Of a stretch of 11,529 nucleotides of DNA, positions 1 to 5,628 are shown piece after piece. The DNA comes from GWF sp031972135 (GTDB taxonomy: Bacteria; Patescibacteriota; Microgenomatia; UBA1400; UBA12108), in the NCBI GenBank assembly GCA_031972135.1, contig DALYFH010000030.1:1-11529 (forward strand), read 5' to 3'. The first letter of the stretch is position 1; every line of letters begins with the position of its first letter. The position numbers and the translations under genes were made by a program. The notes under the pieces are model-generated. The model was not told the DNA's origin. It did not search any database and worked only from the letters and a program-made list of their open reading frames with translations.

Positions 1-1189
1 TGAGGAGAAAGTAGTTAAGAAAACTACTAAGAAAGTCGAGGTACTAGAAAAGGAAAAGGTAGAAGTTAAAGCTGAAGTCGAAAAGAAGGCTCCAAAAGTA
101 GAAAAAGTAGAGAAAAAGGGATCTGCCATTACCATGGAGGATCTCCTATCTAGTGCAGGATATACACTCTCGGTACCAAAAAAAGGTGAGACCATGACAG
201 GGTTAGTCACTATGGTCAACCGCAAGATGGTATTAGTTGACGTAGGAGCCAAGACAGAGGGAGTGGTCGCAGACAAAGAATACGAAATTGCTAAAGAATT
301 TATTGAGACAATCAAAATTGGCGACGAGATCGACGTTTACGTAGCATCTGACGAGAATGAGAGGGGACAGATCCTACTCTCACTACGAAGAGCTATGATG
401 GGCAAACTCTGGGACATGCTTGATGATTATCTAAAGAATGAGACCGAAGTCCAGGTAAAATCTGTCGAGCTAAATCGCGGTGGCATGATCGTAAAATGGC
501 AGGGACTGCGTGGATTTATCCCAAGCTCACAGTTTGGCAGTGTATTTGCGGGCAACCTACAGGGACTCGTTGGCAAAGCTATTGCAGTTAAACCAATCGA
601 AGTCGATCGCGAAAAGAATCGACTCATCTTCTCTGAGAAACATGTATCAGAAGCAGCTGTTATGGCAGAGCGTGAGACTGCTCTCAAAGCAGTCAAAGTA
701 GGGGACGTTCTAGAGGGTAAGGTAACTGGAGTGCTTAACTTTGGGGCTTTTGTGGCAATCCATGTTGGTAGCGTTACAGTCGAGGGATTAGTCCATATCT
801 CTGAGATTTCCTGGGAAAAAGTGGATGATATCCACAAGTATCTTAAGGTCGGAGATAGTGCTCAAGTTAAGGTAATGGGAGTTGAAGAGGGAACCGGTAA
901 ACTTAATCTCTCGATCAAACAACTAAAGAATGATCCTTGGGCTGCAGCAGGCGACAAGTACCCAGCTGGAACAACCGTAAAGGGTAAGGTATCACGCAGC
1001 GCGCCATTTGGCACCTTTGTTAACTTTGAGCCAGGTGTAGACGGACTTATTCACGTATCACGAATGGGAAGCTTCCCTGAACTTACGATGGGTGAGGAGA
1101 TCGAGGTTCTAGTTGAGAACGTAGATCCAGCTAATCGCCGTATGTCACTCGGACCTGTCTTAACCGAAGTACCAGTCGGGTACAAATAA
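1..1189 (+). CDS. rpsA: S1 RNA-binding domain protein (ribosomal protein S1-like), 5' truncated
   Basis: The reading frame is open from the left edge, so the true start is upstream. The first 44 visible residues are a Lys/Glu/Val-rich, probably disordered tail, followed by a four-domain S1 protein. The internal ATG at 134 has no well-placed ribosome site or -10 box and is unlikely to be the start. Counting from that Met, S1 (OB-fold) repeats lie at about 18-85, 103-165, 187-262 and 277-345. The third and fourth are the most typical (GKVTGVLNFGAFVAI then GLVHISEIS; GKVSRSAPFGTFVNF then GLIHVSRMG). The second is weaker, with GFIPSSQFG as its signature. S1 proteins bind single-stranded mRNA at the 30S subunit and help initiation. 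Four repeats is shorter than the six of E. coli, as in many bacteria. A 47-aa ORF follows 45 bases downstream. The family call is firm. That it is the ribosomal S1 rather than another S1-repeat protein is likely. Confidence 0.9.
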   Translation, partial: EEKVVKKTTKKVEVLEKEKVEVKAEVEKKAPKVEKVEKKGSAITMEDLLSSAGYTLSVPKKGETMTGLVTMVNRKMVLVDVGAKTEGVVADKEYEIAKEFIETIKIGDEIDVYVASDENERGQILLSLRRAMMGKLWDMLDDYLKNETEVQVKSVELNRGGMIVKWQGLRGFIPSSQFGSVFAGNLQGLVGKAIAVKPIEVDREKNRLIFSEKHVSEAAVMAERETALKAVKVGDVLEGKVTGVLNFGAFVAIHVGSVTVEGLVHISEISWEKVDDIHKYLKVGDSAQVKVMGVEEGTGKLNLSIKQLKNDPWAAAGDKYPAGTTVKGKVSRSAPFGTFVNFEPGVDGLIHVSRMGSFPELTMGEEIEVLVENVDPANRRMSLGPVLTEVPVGYK

Positions 1190-1193
1190 GACG

Positions 1194-1214
1194 AAAGTAC
1201 TTAGTACTTAGTTA
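1194..1214 (+). repeat. 21-nt leader motif, copy 1 (tandem AGTACTT)
   Basis: This stretch contains AGTACTTAGTACTTAG, a tandem 7-mer, just ahead of the Shine-Dalgarno of the 47-aa ORF. It matches 8086-8106 in the rho leader at 18 of 21 positions, and all three differences are transitions. Its role is unknown and chance similarity is possible. Confidence 0.35.
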
Positions 1215-1234
1215 TAAAACAGGAGAGAAGTTAT

Positions 1235-1378
1235 ATGTCAAAAACAAAAATGATAGTCAAGGATGATCAAATCCTGGTAGACCTACAGTGGATCTTTGAA
1301 GAGATTCGAGGCGCTAATGGCGACTGGAAAGCAGTCGAAGAGCAGCTAAAGGGACTACTATCCGCAGTTGAGGAATAG
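1235..1378 (+). CDS. Small acidic helical protein, 47 aa, unknown
   Basis: A short ORF starts at ATG 1235, preceded by a clear Shine-Dalgarno (AGGAGAG at 1221-1227, seven bases before the ATG). That makes it credible despite its size. The product begins MSKTKMIVKDDQILVDLQWI and continues as a probable amphipathic helix ending in LSAVEE. It has no signal peptide, Cys pair or membrane segment. It begins 45 bases after the S1 gene with no obvious terminator or promoter between, so it is probably cotranscribed with S1. A second small ORF starts two bases after its stop. I recognise no family. A small partner of the translation apparatus is conceivable, but only from position. Codon use (GAA/GAG, CTA) resembles the S1 gene. 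Confidence 0.7.
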   Translation: MSKTKMIVKDDQILVDLQWIFEEIRGANGDWKAVEEQLKGLLSAVEE

Positions 1379-1380
1379 AT

Positions 1381-1512
1381 ATGAGCGGACACCATGAAAC
1401 AGGTGGGTCGTATTTTGGATGGTTTCTTGGATGGTTAATAGGTGGATTTGGGGCTTGGGAGTTTTTGGACTGGGTAGGAAAGTCATTTGGACAAGGTGGA
1501 GACAAACACTAG
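1381..1512 (+). CDS. Gly/Trp-rich small hydrophobic protein, 43 aa, unknown
   Basis: This ORF begins two bases after the stop of the 47-aa ORF and has no strong ribosome site of its own (only the AGTTGAGGAA of the preceding gene's end), so it would depend on translational coupling. The product starts MSGHHETGG, then has a hydrophobic or interfacial stretch at about residues 11-34 (SYFGWFLGWLIGGFGAWEFL), then a polar tail ending GGDKH. The centre could span or lie along a membrane, and its glycine spacing recalls small membrane peptides. Its TAG stop lies within CTAG, which also supplies the stop of the convergent minus-strand gene. No family is recognised. It could be a small membrane protein, a toxin-like peptide, or a chance ORF. 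Confidence 0.5.
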   Translation: MSGHHETGGSYFGWFLGWLIGGFGAWEFLDWVGKSFGQGGDKH

Positions 1513-2243
1513 TAACCACTTACTACTAGGTTCTCTGAGTACCAGAAATATTTATTTGGGAGAGTACTAGTTCGCATTTGATATTTTAGATTCTGGTAGG
1601 TAGGGGTAAATGAGATATTTGATGTTTTATCTAGGTTTTTGATAATAGTATTTACCCATGATAGATGACGAACAGTATTTTCTGATGTCGATCTACCTAG
1701 TTCGCCAGACTCTAGCATGATGTAGCTCGTACTGTGCTTAGCAAGGGGTAGCGCAGGGGGGAGGGTAGCTGAGTTGGTGTAGAGTGTGGTTGTATTTAGA
1801 AGGGATAATAATCTAGTAGTTCTGTTGTCGACTATTTTATTCCTAGTTTGTTGTGCCCAGACAAATGGGTTCAGATGTTCGTTAGATGCTCCCCCATGGA
1901 GATCGAGCCATAACTCGACATTCCTTGCATAGCTAGCGACTAGATTCATAAGGCGTGAACTACTACTACCCCAGATTGAGCCAGGATAGATGCTTTTTGG
2001 GTAGCGGTGGTCTAGAGGGTTATAGCTAACTTTTTGGTGATAACCTGCGAGATTTACGATGGGAATAATAGTAATTGGCACATCACCCACATAATTTTTT
2101 ATAAAGTATTGAGCTGCGTTAATACCATCGTATTCGTCGCCGTCTATACCAGCGGTAATTAAAACGCGAGATTGAATACCAGTATGTGATTGCCAGACAG
2201 TAAAATCGGGAGCATGGTGAAAGTAGGTAAGCGGAAAGCGCAT
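1509..2243 (-). CDS. M14-like zinc peptidase / AstE-AspA-type amidohydrolase
   Basis: The product is 244 aa from ATG 2243. The frame stays open to 2330, but that would overlap the divergent gene, and a -10 box sits six bases before 2243. The fold signature is that of the M14 superfamily (carboxypeptidases, succinylglutamate desuccinylase, aspartoacylase). It has AGIDGDEYDG at 31-40 where the family has a His-x-x-Glu zinc motif, IPIVNLAGY at 60-68 (family: NPdG), YPKSIYPGS at 81-89 (family: DLNR-FPG), LDLHGG at 113-118 with zinc ligand H116, and LESGELG at 177-183 with the catalytic Glu, probably E178. Two things are odd. The first zinc ligand is Asp (D34) instead of His, and the substrate-binding NPdG and LNR motifs are worn. 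It may cleave an N-acyl or peptide bond, or have lost activity. No signal peptide is seen, so it is probably cytoplasmic. Family confidence is good, substrate unknown. Confidence 0.75.
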   Translation of the reverse strand: MRFPLTYFHHAPDFTVWQSHTGIQSRVLITAGIDGDEYDGINAAQYFIKNYVGDVPITIIPIVNLAGYHQKVSYNPLDHRYPKSIYPGSIWGSSSSRLMNLVASYARNVELWLDLHGGASNEHLNPFVWAQQTRNKIVDNRTTRLLSLLNTTTLYTNSATLPPALPLAKHSTSYIMLESGELGRSTSENTVRHLSWVNTIIKNLDKTSNISFTPTYQNLKYQMRTSTLPNKYFWYSENLVVSGY

Positions 2244-2249
2244 AAGACT

Positions 2250-2257
2250 ATTATAAT
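2250..2257. promoter_or_regulatory. Symmetric bidirectional -10 box (ATTATAAT)
   Basis: ATTATAAT is its own reverse complement and gives TATAAT on both strands (2252-2257 plus, 2255-2250 minus). It ends six bases before the plus-strand ATG at 2264 and six bases before the minus-strand ATG at 2243. Both starts are exactly 10.5 bases from the centre. The usual 7-base distance from -10 to transcription start would place each mRNA start on or next to the A of its ATG, so both messages should be leaderless. No clear -35 box is seen on either side. Confidence 0.7.
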
Positions 2258-2263
2258 CATCTA

Positions 2264-3487
2264 ATGCAACAAATAATGAATTATCTAAAAAAAGATCTAG
2301 GAAGAAGTGATCTCTCAACTTGGCAAGCAATCAGACAAGCATACATGGAGCGTGCAACCCGACTACTACAGAATGATTGGCAATCGCCCTCTTATGCACA
2401 TAGTCTGTTTAGTGAAGCAGGCAGACGAGAGGGGAGGATAGTCGCAAATATCAACGATTACACTCGAGATCAATATGACTTATCACAGCGATATGAAGCA
2501 AAATTTGCTAGAGAATACCTACCTCATTTAGGGATAGTTAAGCCTGCTGCCTATATCACTAGCTCGGGTATGGCGGCGTTAACTACTGCGATATTTGCCC
2601 TACATCGAGTGTATGGGAGTGAGATCACGGTGCTAGTCGGGAAACACAGTTATTACCAGAATATTGAGCGGATTATGGGGAGTTTTGCCAGGGTTATATT
2701 GTTTGATGAGAATAACAACCTTGAGTGGCAGGAGCTGATTAATAAACAATTCCCTAGAGCAATCTTTGTAGATAGTCTCTGCAACGAGACCAATCTGAGT
2801 GTACCACCGATTGACCAAATCGCTGAATACATAAAAAAAGTAACAAAGAGCAAAACTTATTTAGTAATAGATAACTCAATGCTCGCAACAGGCTATCCAT
2901 GGAGTAGTATGGTAAAGTTACTGAGAGGTAACCTAGAGATAATCGGTTGGGAGAGTCTAAATAAATATTACCAATTTGGGATGGATCGCGTGACTGGTGG
3001 AGTAGTGTGGGGGACGGGGAAGGTAGGCCAAGCCCTATTTGCTGCTCGGATGCATGCAGGGACTATAATGCCTGATTTTGCGGTTACTATGCTTCCAAAA
3101 CCAAACAAGCGAATGCTGAGATTATATTTACTCCAGATTGAGAGTAACCGAATACTTATGCATAGCCTACTGGGAGGAATAGCCAGGGTAGCCAGTACTC
3201 CATATAGCTTTGGTGGAGCACAGCTTGTTTTAGATGTGCCTGGTAGACATGGATATGGATATTACCTCGCATTAACAAAAAAGATCGTTAATAGGGCTAG
3301 AAAACTAGGAGTTCAACTTGCTGCCGGAACTAGTTTTGGGATGCCGCACTCTCGGATTTATCTCACTGCTCGAAAGACGGGGTATGCGCAGATGTTTTTG
3401 AGACTATCAGTGGGTATGGAGAGTGAAGATGAGATTCGCCAGATTGCTCGCGCTATTCTAGATACATTAAAGAGTAGGGTAGAATGA
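2264..3487 (+). CDS. PLP-dependent enzyme, Cys/Met metabolism (cystathionine gamma-synthase-like) family
   Basis: This 407-aa protein has the landmarks of the fold-type I PLP family that includes cystathionine gamma-synthase/lyase and methionine gamma-lyase. SSGMAAL at 100-106 forms the PLP phosphate/ring contact region. LVIDNSM at 200-206 has D203 as the aspartate that pairs with the pyridine nitrogen. ESLNKYYQFG at 230-239 has K234 as the expected Schiff-base lysine. LRLSVGMES at 379-387 has R380 as the substrate-carboxylate arginine. The length is typical. The N-terminal part, usually rich in Y-S-R and N-P-T motifs, is unlike characterised members, so the reaction (gamma-synthase, lyase or other) cannot be assigned. 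No other sulfur amino acid gene is nearby. It is divergent from the M14-like gene with a 20-bp gap. radA starts four bases after its stop. A second Met at 2276 is possible, but the -10 geometry favours 2264. Confidence 0.85.
   Translation: MQQIMNYLKKDLGRSDLSTWQAIRQAYMERATRLLQNDWQSPSYAHSLFSEAGRREGRIVANINDYTRDQYDLSQRYEAKFAREYLPHLGIVKPAAYITSSGMAALTTAIFALHRVYGSEITVLVGKHSYYQNIERIMGSFARVILFDENNNLEWQELINKQFPRAIFVDSLCNETNLSVPPIDQIAEYIKKVTKSKTYLVIDNSMLATGYPWSSMVKLLRGNLEIIGWESLNKYYQFGMDRVTGGVVWGTGKVGQALFAARMHAGTIMPDFAVTMLPKPNKRMLRLYLLQIESNRILMHSLLGGIARVASTPYSFGGAQLVLDVPGRHGYGYYLALTKKIVNRARKLGVQLAAGTSFGMPHSRIYLTARKTGYAQMFLRLSVGMESEDEIRQIARAILDTLKSRVE
3480..3485 (+). promoter_or_regulatory. -10 box (TAGAAT) for leaderless radA
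   Basis: TAGAAT overlaps the stop region of the preceding gene and ends six bases before the radA ATG, as at the other SD-less genes here. No convincing -35 is seen. It predicts a separate leaderless radA transcript although the genes are only four bases apart. Confidence 0.5.
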
Positions 3488-3491
3488 AAGA

Positions 3492-4805
3492 ATGAAATCA
3501 AGCTTGGTTTATGAGTGTAGTAGTTGTGGGGCGCAGAGTCCCAAGTGGGCAGGGCAGTGCGGCGAGTGTGGAAAATGGAATACTCTTACCGAACAAATTA
3601 ACTCGTTAGGTCAAAGGTCAAAGGTAAAAAGTGTAAAGAATGGAGTAACCCTTCTAAGGCTAGATGAAGTAGTGGGCAAAGTAGGTGAGCGCATCACTAC
3701 TGGGATTGGCGAGTTGGATAGGGTGCTTGGAGGTGGGCTAGTGGCTGGCGAGGTAGTACTAATAGTCGGTGAGCCGGGAATAGGCAAGTCGACGCTACTT
3801 ACACAACTTTCACTTAATATGTCGAACGTAGTGTATGTTTGTGGCGAAGAGTCACCGGGACAAGTCAAAATACGCGTAAATCGGATGGGTGGAGGTGTGG
3901 TGGACAAGCACAGTGGCTTGTCCCTACGAATGCTCGCTGAAATGGATGTAGATGTCATAATAAGCACAATAAATAAAGTAGATATATCATTACTTATTAT
4001 TGATTCTGTTCAAACTATATATACATCAGATTTGCCGGGTCTCGCGGGTTCTGTTTCGCAAATTAGAGAGTGTACGGGGCGGATAATTGCGTATGCAAAG
4101 AGCAGGAATGTGCCAGTGATATTGGTTGGTCATGTAACCAAGGATGGGGAGATGGCCGGGCCCAAGGTGCTAGAGCACATGGTAGACGCAGTGCTGGAGC
4201 TAACAGGGGATAGATACTATGATCTACGCCTGCTACGGACGCAAAAGAATCGATTTGGGGCAACTGATGAGGTTGGAGTTTTCCGCATGAATGAGAGTGG
4301 AATGGAGGAGGTAACTAACCCGTCTGAACTCTTTCTCTCGGAGAGAGAAGAGGGAAGTGTGGGTAGTGCAATTGCAGTAGTGATGGAGGGAACCCGGCCA
4401 GTGCTGTTAGAAGTACAGGCGCTAGTAGTTAACTCTGAGCTACCTGTACCACGAAGAGTCTCACAAGGGGTCGATGTTAGGAGAGTACAAATACTACTCG
4501 GAGTTTTGCAAAAATACACCAAGCTCTCGATTGGTACAAAAGATGTGTTCGTTAAGGTAACTGGCGGACTTACCGTTCGCGAGCCGGCAATCGACCTAGC
4601 CGTCGTTCTTGCCGTTGCGAGCTCAGCGAGCGGCAAAAGCTTGCCTAAAGATAGTTGTGCCATTGGTGAAGTTGGACTGCTTGGGGAGATTCGGAGCGTA
4701 AGTTTGTATGATAAGCGGGAGAAAGAAGCTAAAAAACTGGGTTATACACAGGTTTACTCGAAAAATAGTTATCGAAAAGTGGCAGATTTGGTAAAAAATT
4801 TGTAG
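3492..4805 (+). CDS. radA: DNA repair protein RadA (Sms)
   Basis: RadA is a RecA-related, DnaB-like helicase that promotes branch migration and strand exchange in recombinational repair. All domains are present. There is a C4 zinc finger with Cys at 9, 12, 23 and 26 (CSSCGAQSPKWAGQCGEC). A RecA-like ATPase follows, with Walker A GEPGIGKST at 93-101 (K99) and Walker B LLIIDSVQT. The RadA-specific KNRFG motif is at 252-256. The C-terminal domain is Lon-protease-like (VFVKVTGGLTVREPAIDLAV, then AIGEVGLLGEIRSV). In RadA proteins this domain is a DNA-binding scaffold, not a protease. The 437-aa length is close to the usual 450-460. The start has no Shine-Dalgarno but a -10 box six bases upstream. 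It is followed by the long gene-free region. Confidence 0.97.
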   Translation: MKSSLVYECSSCGAQSPKWAGQCGECGKWNTLTEQINSLGQRSKVKSVKNGVTLLRLDEVVGKVGERITTGIGELDRVLGGGLVAGEVVLIVGEPGIGKSTLLTQLSLNMSNVVYVCGEESPGQVKIRVNRMGGGVVDKHSGLSLRMLAEMDVDVIISTINKVDISLLIIDSVQTIYTSDLPGLAGSVSQIRECTGRIIAYAKSRNVPVILVGHVTKDGEMAGPKVLEHMVDAVLELTGDRYYDLRLLRTQKNRFGATDEVGVFRMNESGMEEVTNPSELFLSEREEGSVGSAIAVVMEGTRPVLLEVQALVVNSELPVPRRVSQGVDVRRVQILLGVLQKYTKLSIGTKDVFVKVTGGLTVREPAIDLAVVLAVASSASGKSLPKDSCAIGEVGLLGEIRSVSLYDKREKEAKKLGYTQVYSKNSYRKVADLVKNL

Positions 4806-5065
4806 CCTGTTTGTGTGATTGTAGTGATTTGTTTGTGAGAAATTCAAGTCAGGTTAAAAACAAGTCGCTCGTAGAATGTCGCTATCGCTCCAACTCGCTT
4901 TGTCGTCTTTATCTTGACCATTCATACTTACACGACACAAATCACGTCCAACCACACAAAGTAATATCTTATTCTATAGTTATCCACATTACTGAAAGTT
5001 ACTGTTTTTCCAGATCTAATTATGTTATGGGTTGTGTGGATTTGTTTGTAGTTTTTTATTATGGG
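4806..5065. other. AT-rich gene-free stretch with DnaA-box-like sites
   Basis: I see no credible gene here. The 4811-5113 frame has no start signal and an odd Cys/His/Tyr-rich composition. The stretch holds a perfect DnaA-box consensus TTATCCACA at 4980-4988, and an inverted 7/9 match TGTGGATTT at 5035-5043. An 11-mer GATTTGTTTGT is repeated at 4826-4836 and 5039-5049. TCGCT occurs four times at about 4865-4900. There is a T-run at 5052-5057. This could be a replication-initiator binding site or chance. dnaA and dnaN are not in the window and there is no visible strand switch of genes here. Confidence 0.35.
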
Positions 5066-5094
5066 TTGACTCCAGGCAAGAAACGCGCGATAAT
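5066..5094 (+). promoter_or_regulatory. Strong consensus promoter TTGACT-N17-GATAAT
   Basis: TTGACT (5066-5071) and GATAAT (5089-5094) are separated by exactly 17 bases and each matches the sigma-70 consensus at 5 of 6 positions. It is one of the best promoters in the window, yet no gene starts for another 530 bases. The predicted transcription start is about 5101. It therefore probably drives the structured region downstream. Confidence 0.65.
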
Positions 5095-5127
5095 ACCCGC
5101 TAGATCAAGCTAATAACTTGGTTGGTC

Positions 5128-5147
5128 CCTGCCTGCCGGCAGGCAGG
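5128..5147. repeat. 20-bp perfect GC palindrome (CPR-type interspersed repeat)
   Basis: CCTGCCTGCCGGCAGGCAGG is a perfect palindrome in otherwise AT-rich DNA. A 17/20 copy lies inside prs at 6176-6195, and the GC-rich 5461-5516 stretch has related CCTGC/GCAGG words. From memory, such GC palindromes are dispersed in Microgenomates and Parcubacteria genomes, both between genes and as in-frame insertions. It may be a REP-like element. No transposase is nearby. Confidence 0.75.
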
Positions 5148-5405
5148 TTTGAAAATTGAATTAAGTGTTTACTCTAGTAAATACGAAAAGAGCATTCCTA
5201 CCGCTGAATCACCTAATACCGGGTTCACGTGTAGCAATGCTCTTATTCAAGGACGTCACGCGCGTTTTGAGGATGCGTGAGCGTTACATGCACTTTAACA
5301 CTCGGTTATATAGTCGTCAAGCTACATTTTGTGTGTAAGTACATATACTACACACTACAGGTAGGGTCACGACCTATAATCACTTGAGACGCTGATAGAA
5401 TGAAA

Positions 5406-5418
5406 GGGCATGTGAGAT
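5406..5418 (+). repeat. 13-nt direct repeat GGGCATGTGAGAT, copy 1
   Basis: This is identical to 5538-5550, 132 bases downstream. Another shared word, GGCTCATA, occurs at 5425-5432 and 5517-5524. Here GGGCATGTGAG lies 5' of GGCTCATA inside the loop side of the large 5397-5445 hairpin. In the second copy the order is reversed. Confidence 0.5.
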
Positions 5419-5484
5419 AGGGCAGGCTCATAGCCCTTTCATTCTGTTAGTGTGAGACCCACCTGCAGGTAGGTAGGGCACCTG

Positions 5485-5540
5485 CCCGCAATGCTTCGCA
5501 TATCGATGCAGGCGGGGGCTCATAATCCCCCAATATTGGG
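5485..5540 (+). other. Overlapping, mutually exclusive GC hairpins
   Basis: CCCGC (5485-5489) can pair with GCGGG (5512-5516), around a small ATGC/GCAT hairpin at 5491-5501. CCTGC (5481-5485) competes by pairing with GCAGG (5508-5512). GGGGG (5514-5518) can instead pair with CCCCC (5527-5531) across an 8-base loop, and CCCAATATTGGG (5529-5540) is a perfect 12-bp palindrome using the same C residues. Such overlap is what a switch or attenuator would show, but no U-run follows. It could equally be repeat debris. Confidence 0.35.
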
Positions 5541-5550
5541 CATGTGAGAT
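5538..5550 (+). repeat. 13-nt direct repeat GGGCATGTGAGAT, copy 2
   Basis: This is the second perfect copy of the 5406-5418 word, and it starts in the right half of the CCCAATATTGGG palindrome. Confidence 0.5.
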
Positions 5551-5610
5551 CGAGCAGTGGTTGGGTAATGGTGTTGTTGTCATAACCTTAGCGATAACTT
5601 AAGGTAATTG

Positions 5611-5619
5611 TGGTAGACT
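5611..5619 (+). promoter_or_regulatory. Extended -10 promoter (TGGTAGACT) for the 5629 gene
   Basis: TG-n-TAGACT ends nine bases before ATG 5629, so the message would have a leader of about three bases or none. An inverted repeat, ACCTTA (5585-5590) with TAAGGT (5600-5605), lies just upstream and could be a regulator site. No Shine-Dalgarno is present. Confidence 0.45.
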
Positions 5620-5628
5620 ACTTTTTTA

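Larger units (their letters stand above)
5101..5445 (+). ncRNA. Candidate structured non-coding RNA (or structured 5' leader), unknown class
   Basis: Downstream of the consensus promoter the sequence forms hairpin after hairpin. 5103-5109 pairs with 5117-5123 (two G-U). The 20-bp palindrome is at 5128-5147. 5165-5172 pairs with 5177-5184 (tetraloop TCTA). 5188-5196 pairs with 5236-5244 (nine perfect pairs), continued inwards by CTAC/GTAG, CG/CG and TGAA/TTCA. 5253-5261 pairs with 5275-5284 (one bulge). 5331-5337 pairs with 5349-5355, extended by GTA/TAC. 5397-5409 pairs with 5433-5445 (thirteen perfect pairs, with inner TGAG/CTCA). I found no RNase P core, no tmRNA signature (tag ORF, CCA end, T-arm), no SRP motif and no rRNA. 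No U-rich terminator closes it, so the 3' end is uncertain and it may read into the 5629 gene. Structure is seen in the sequence. That it is an RNA gene is inference. Confidence 0.4.

Noticed and set aside
2244..2330. Longer N-terminus for the minus-strand M14-like gene (start at 2330)
   Set aside because: It would overlap the divergent PLP gene by 67 bases and contain the -10 box. The extra residues do not resemble the family, and the start at 2243 fits the leaderless pattern.
4063..4663. Long minus-strand frames inside radA (and similar inside S1 and rho)
   Set aside because: They are antisense shadows of strongly conserved coding sequences, with Ser/Thr/Pro-rich products and no start signals.
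4811..5113. 100-codon plus-strand frame in the gene-free region
   Set aside because: It has no Shine-Dalgarno or -10 box at its start, a Cys/His/Tyr/Arg-rich composition unlike the neighbours, and runs through the DnaA-box-like sites and the 5066 promoter.
5128..5550. CRISPR array or insertion sequence in the repeat-rich gap
   Set aside because: There are no regularly spaced repeats of equal length, no spacers, no cas genes and no transposase; the repeats are two-copy words and palindromes only.
4806..5628. tmRNA, RNase P RNA, SRP RNA, 6S RNA or tRNA in the gap
   Set aside because: I looked on both strands for the RNase P core (GAGGAAAGTCC / ACAGAA), the tmRNA tag and CCA/T-arm end, the SRP tetraloop region and a tRNA T-arm (GGTTCRANNCC), and found none. 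GGGTTCACG at 5221-5229 is not followed by a proper T-stem. A covariance search is still needed.
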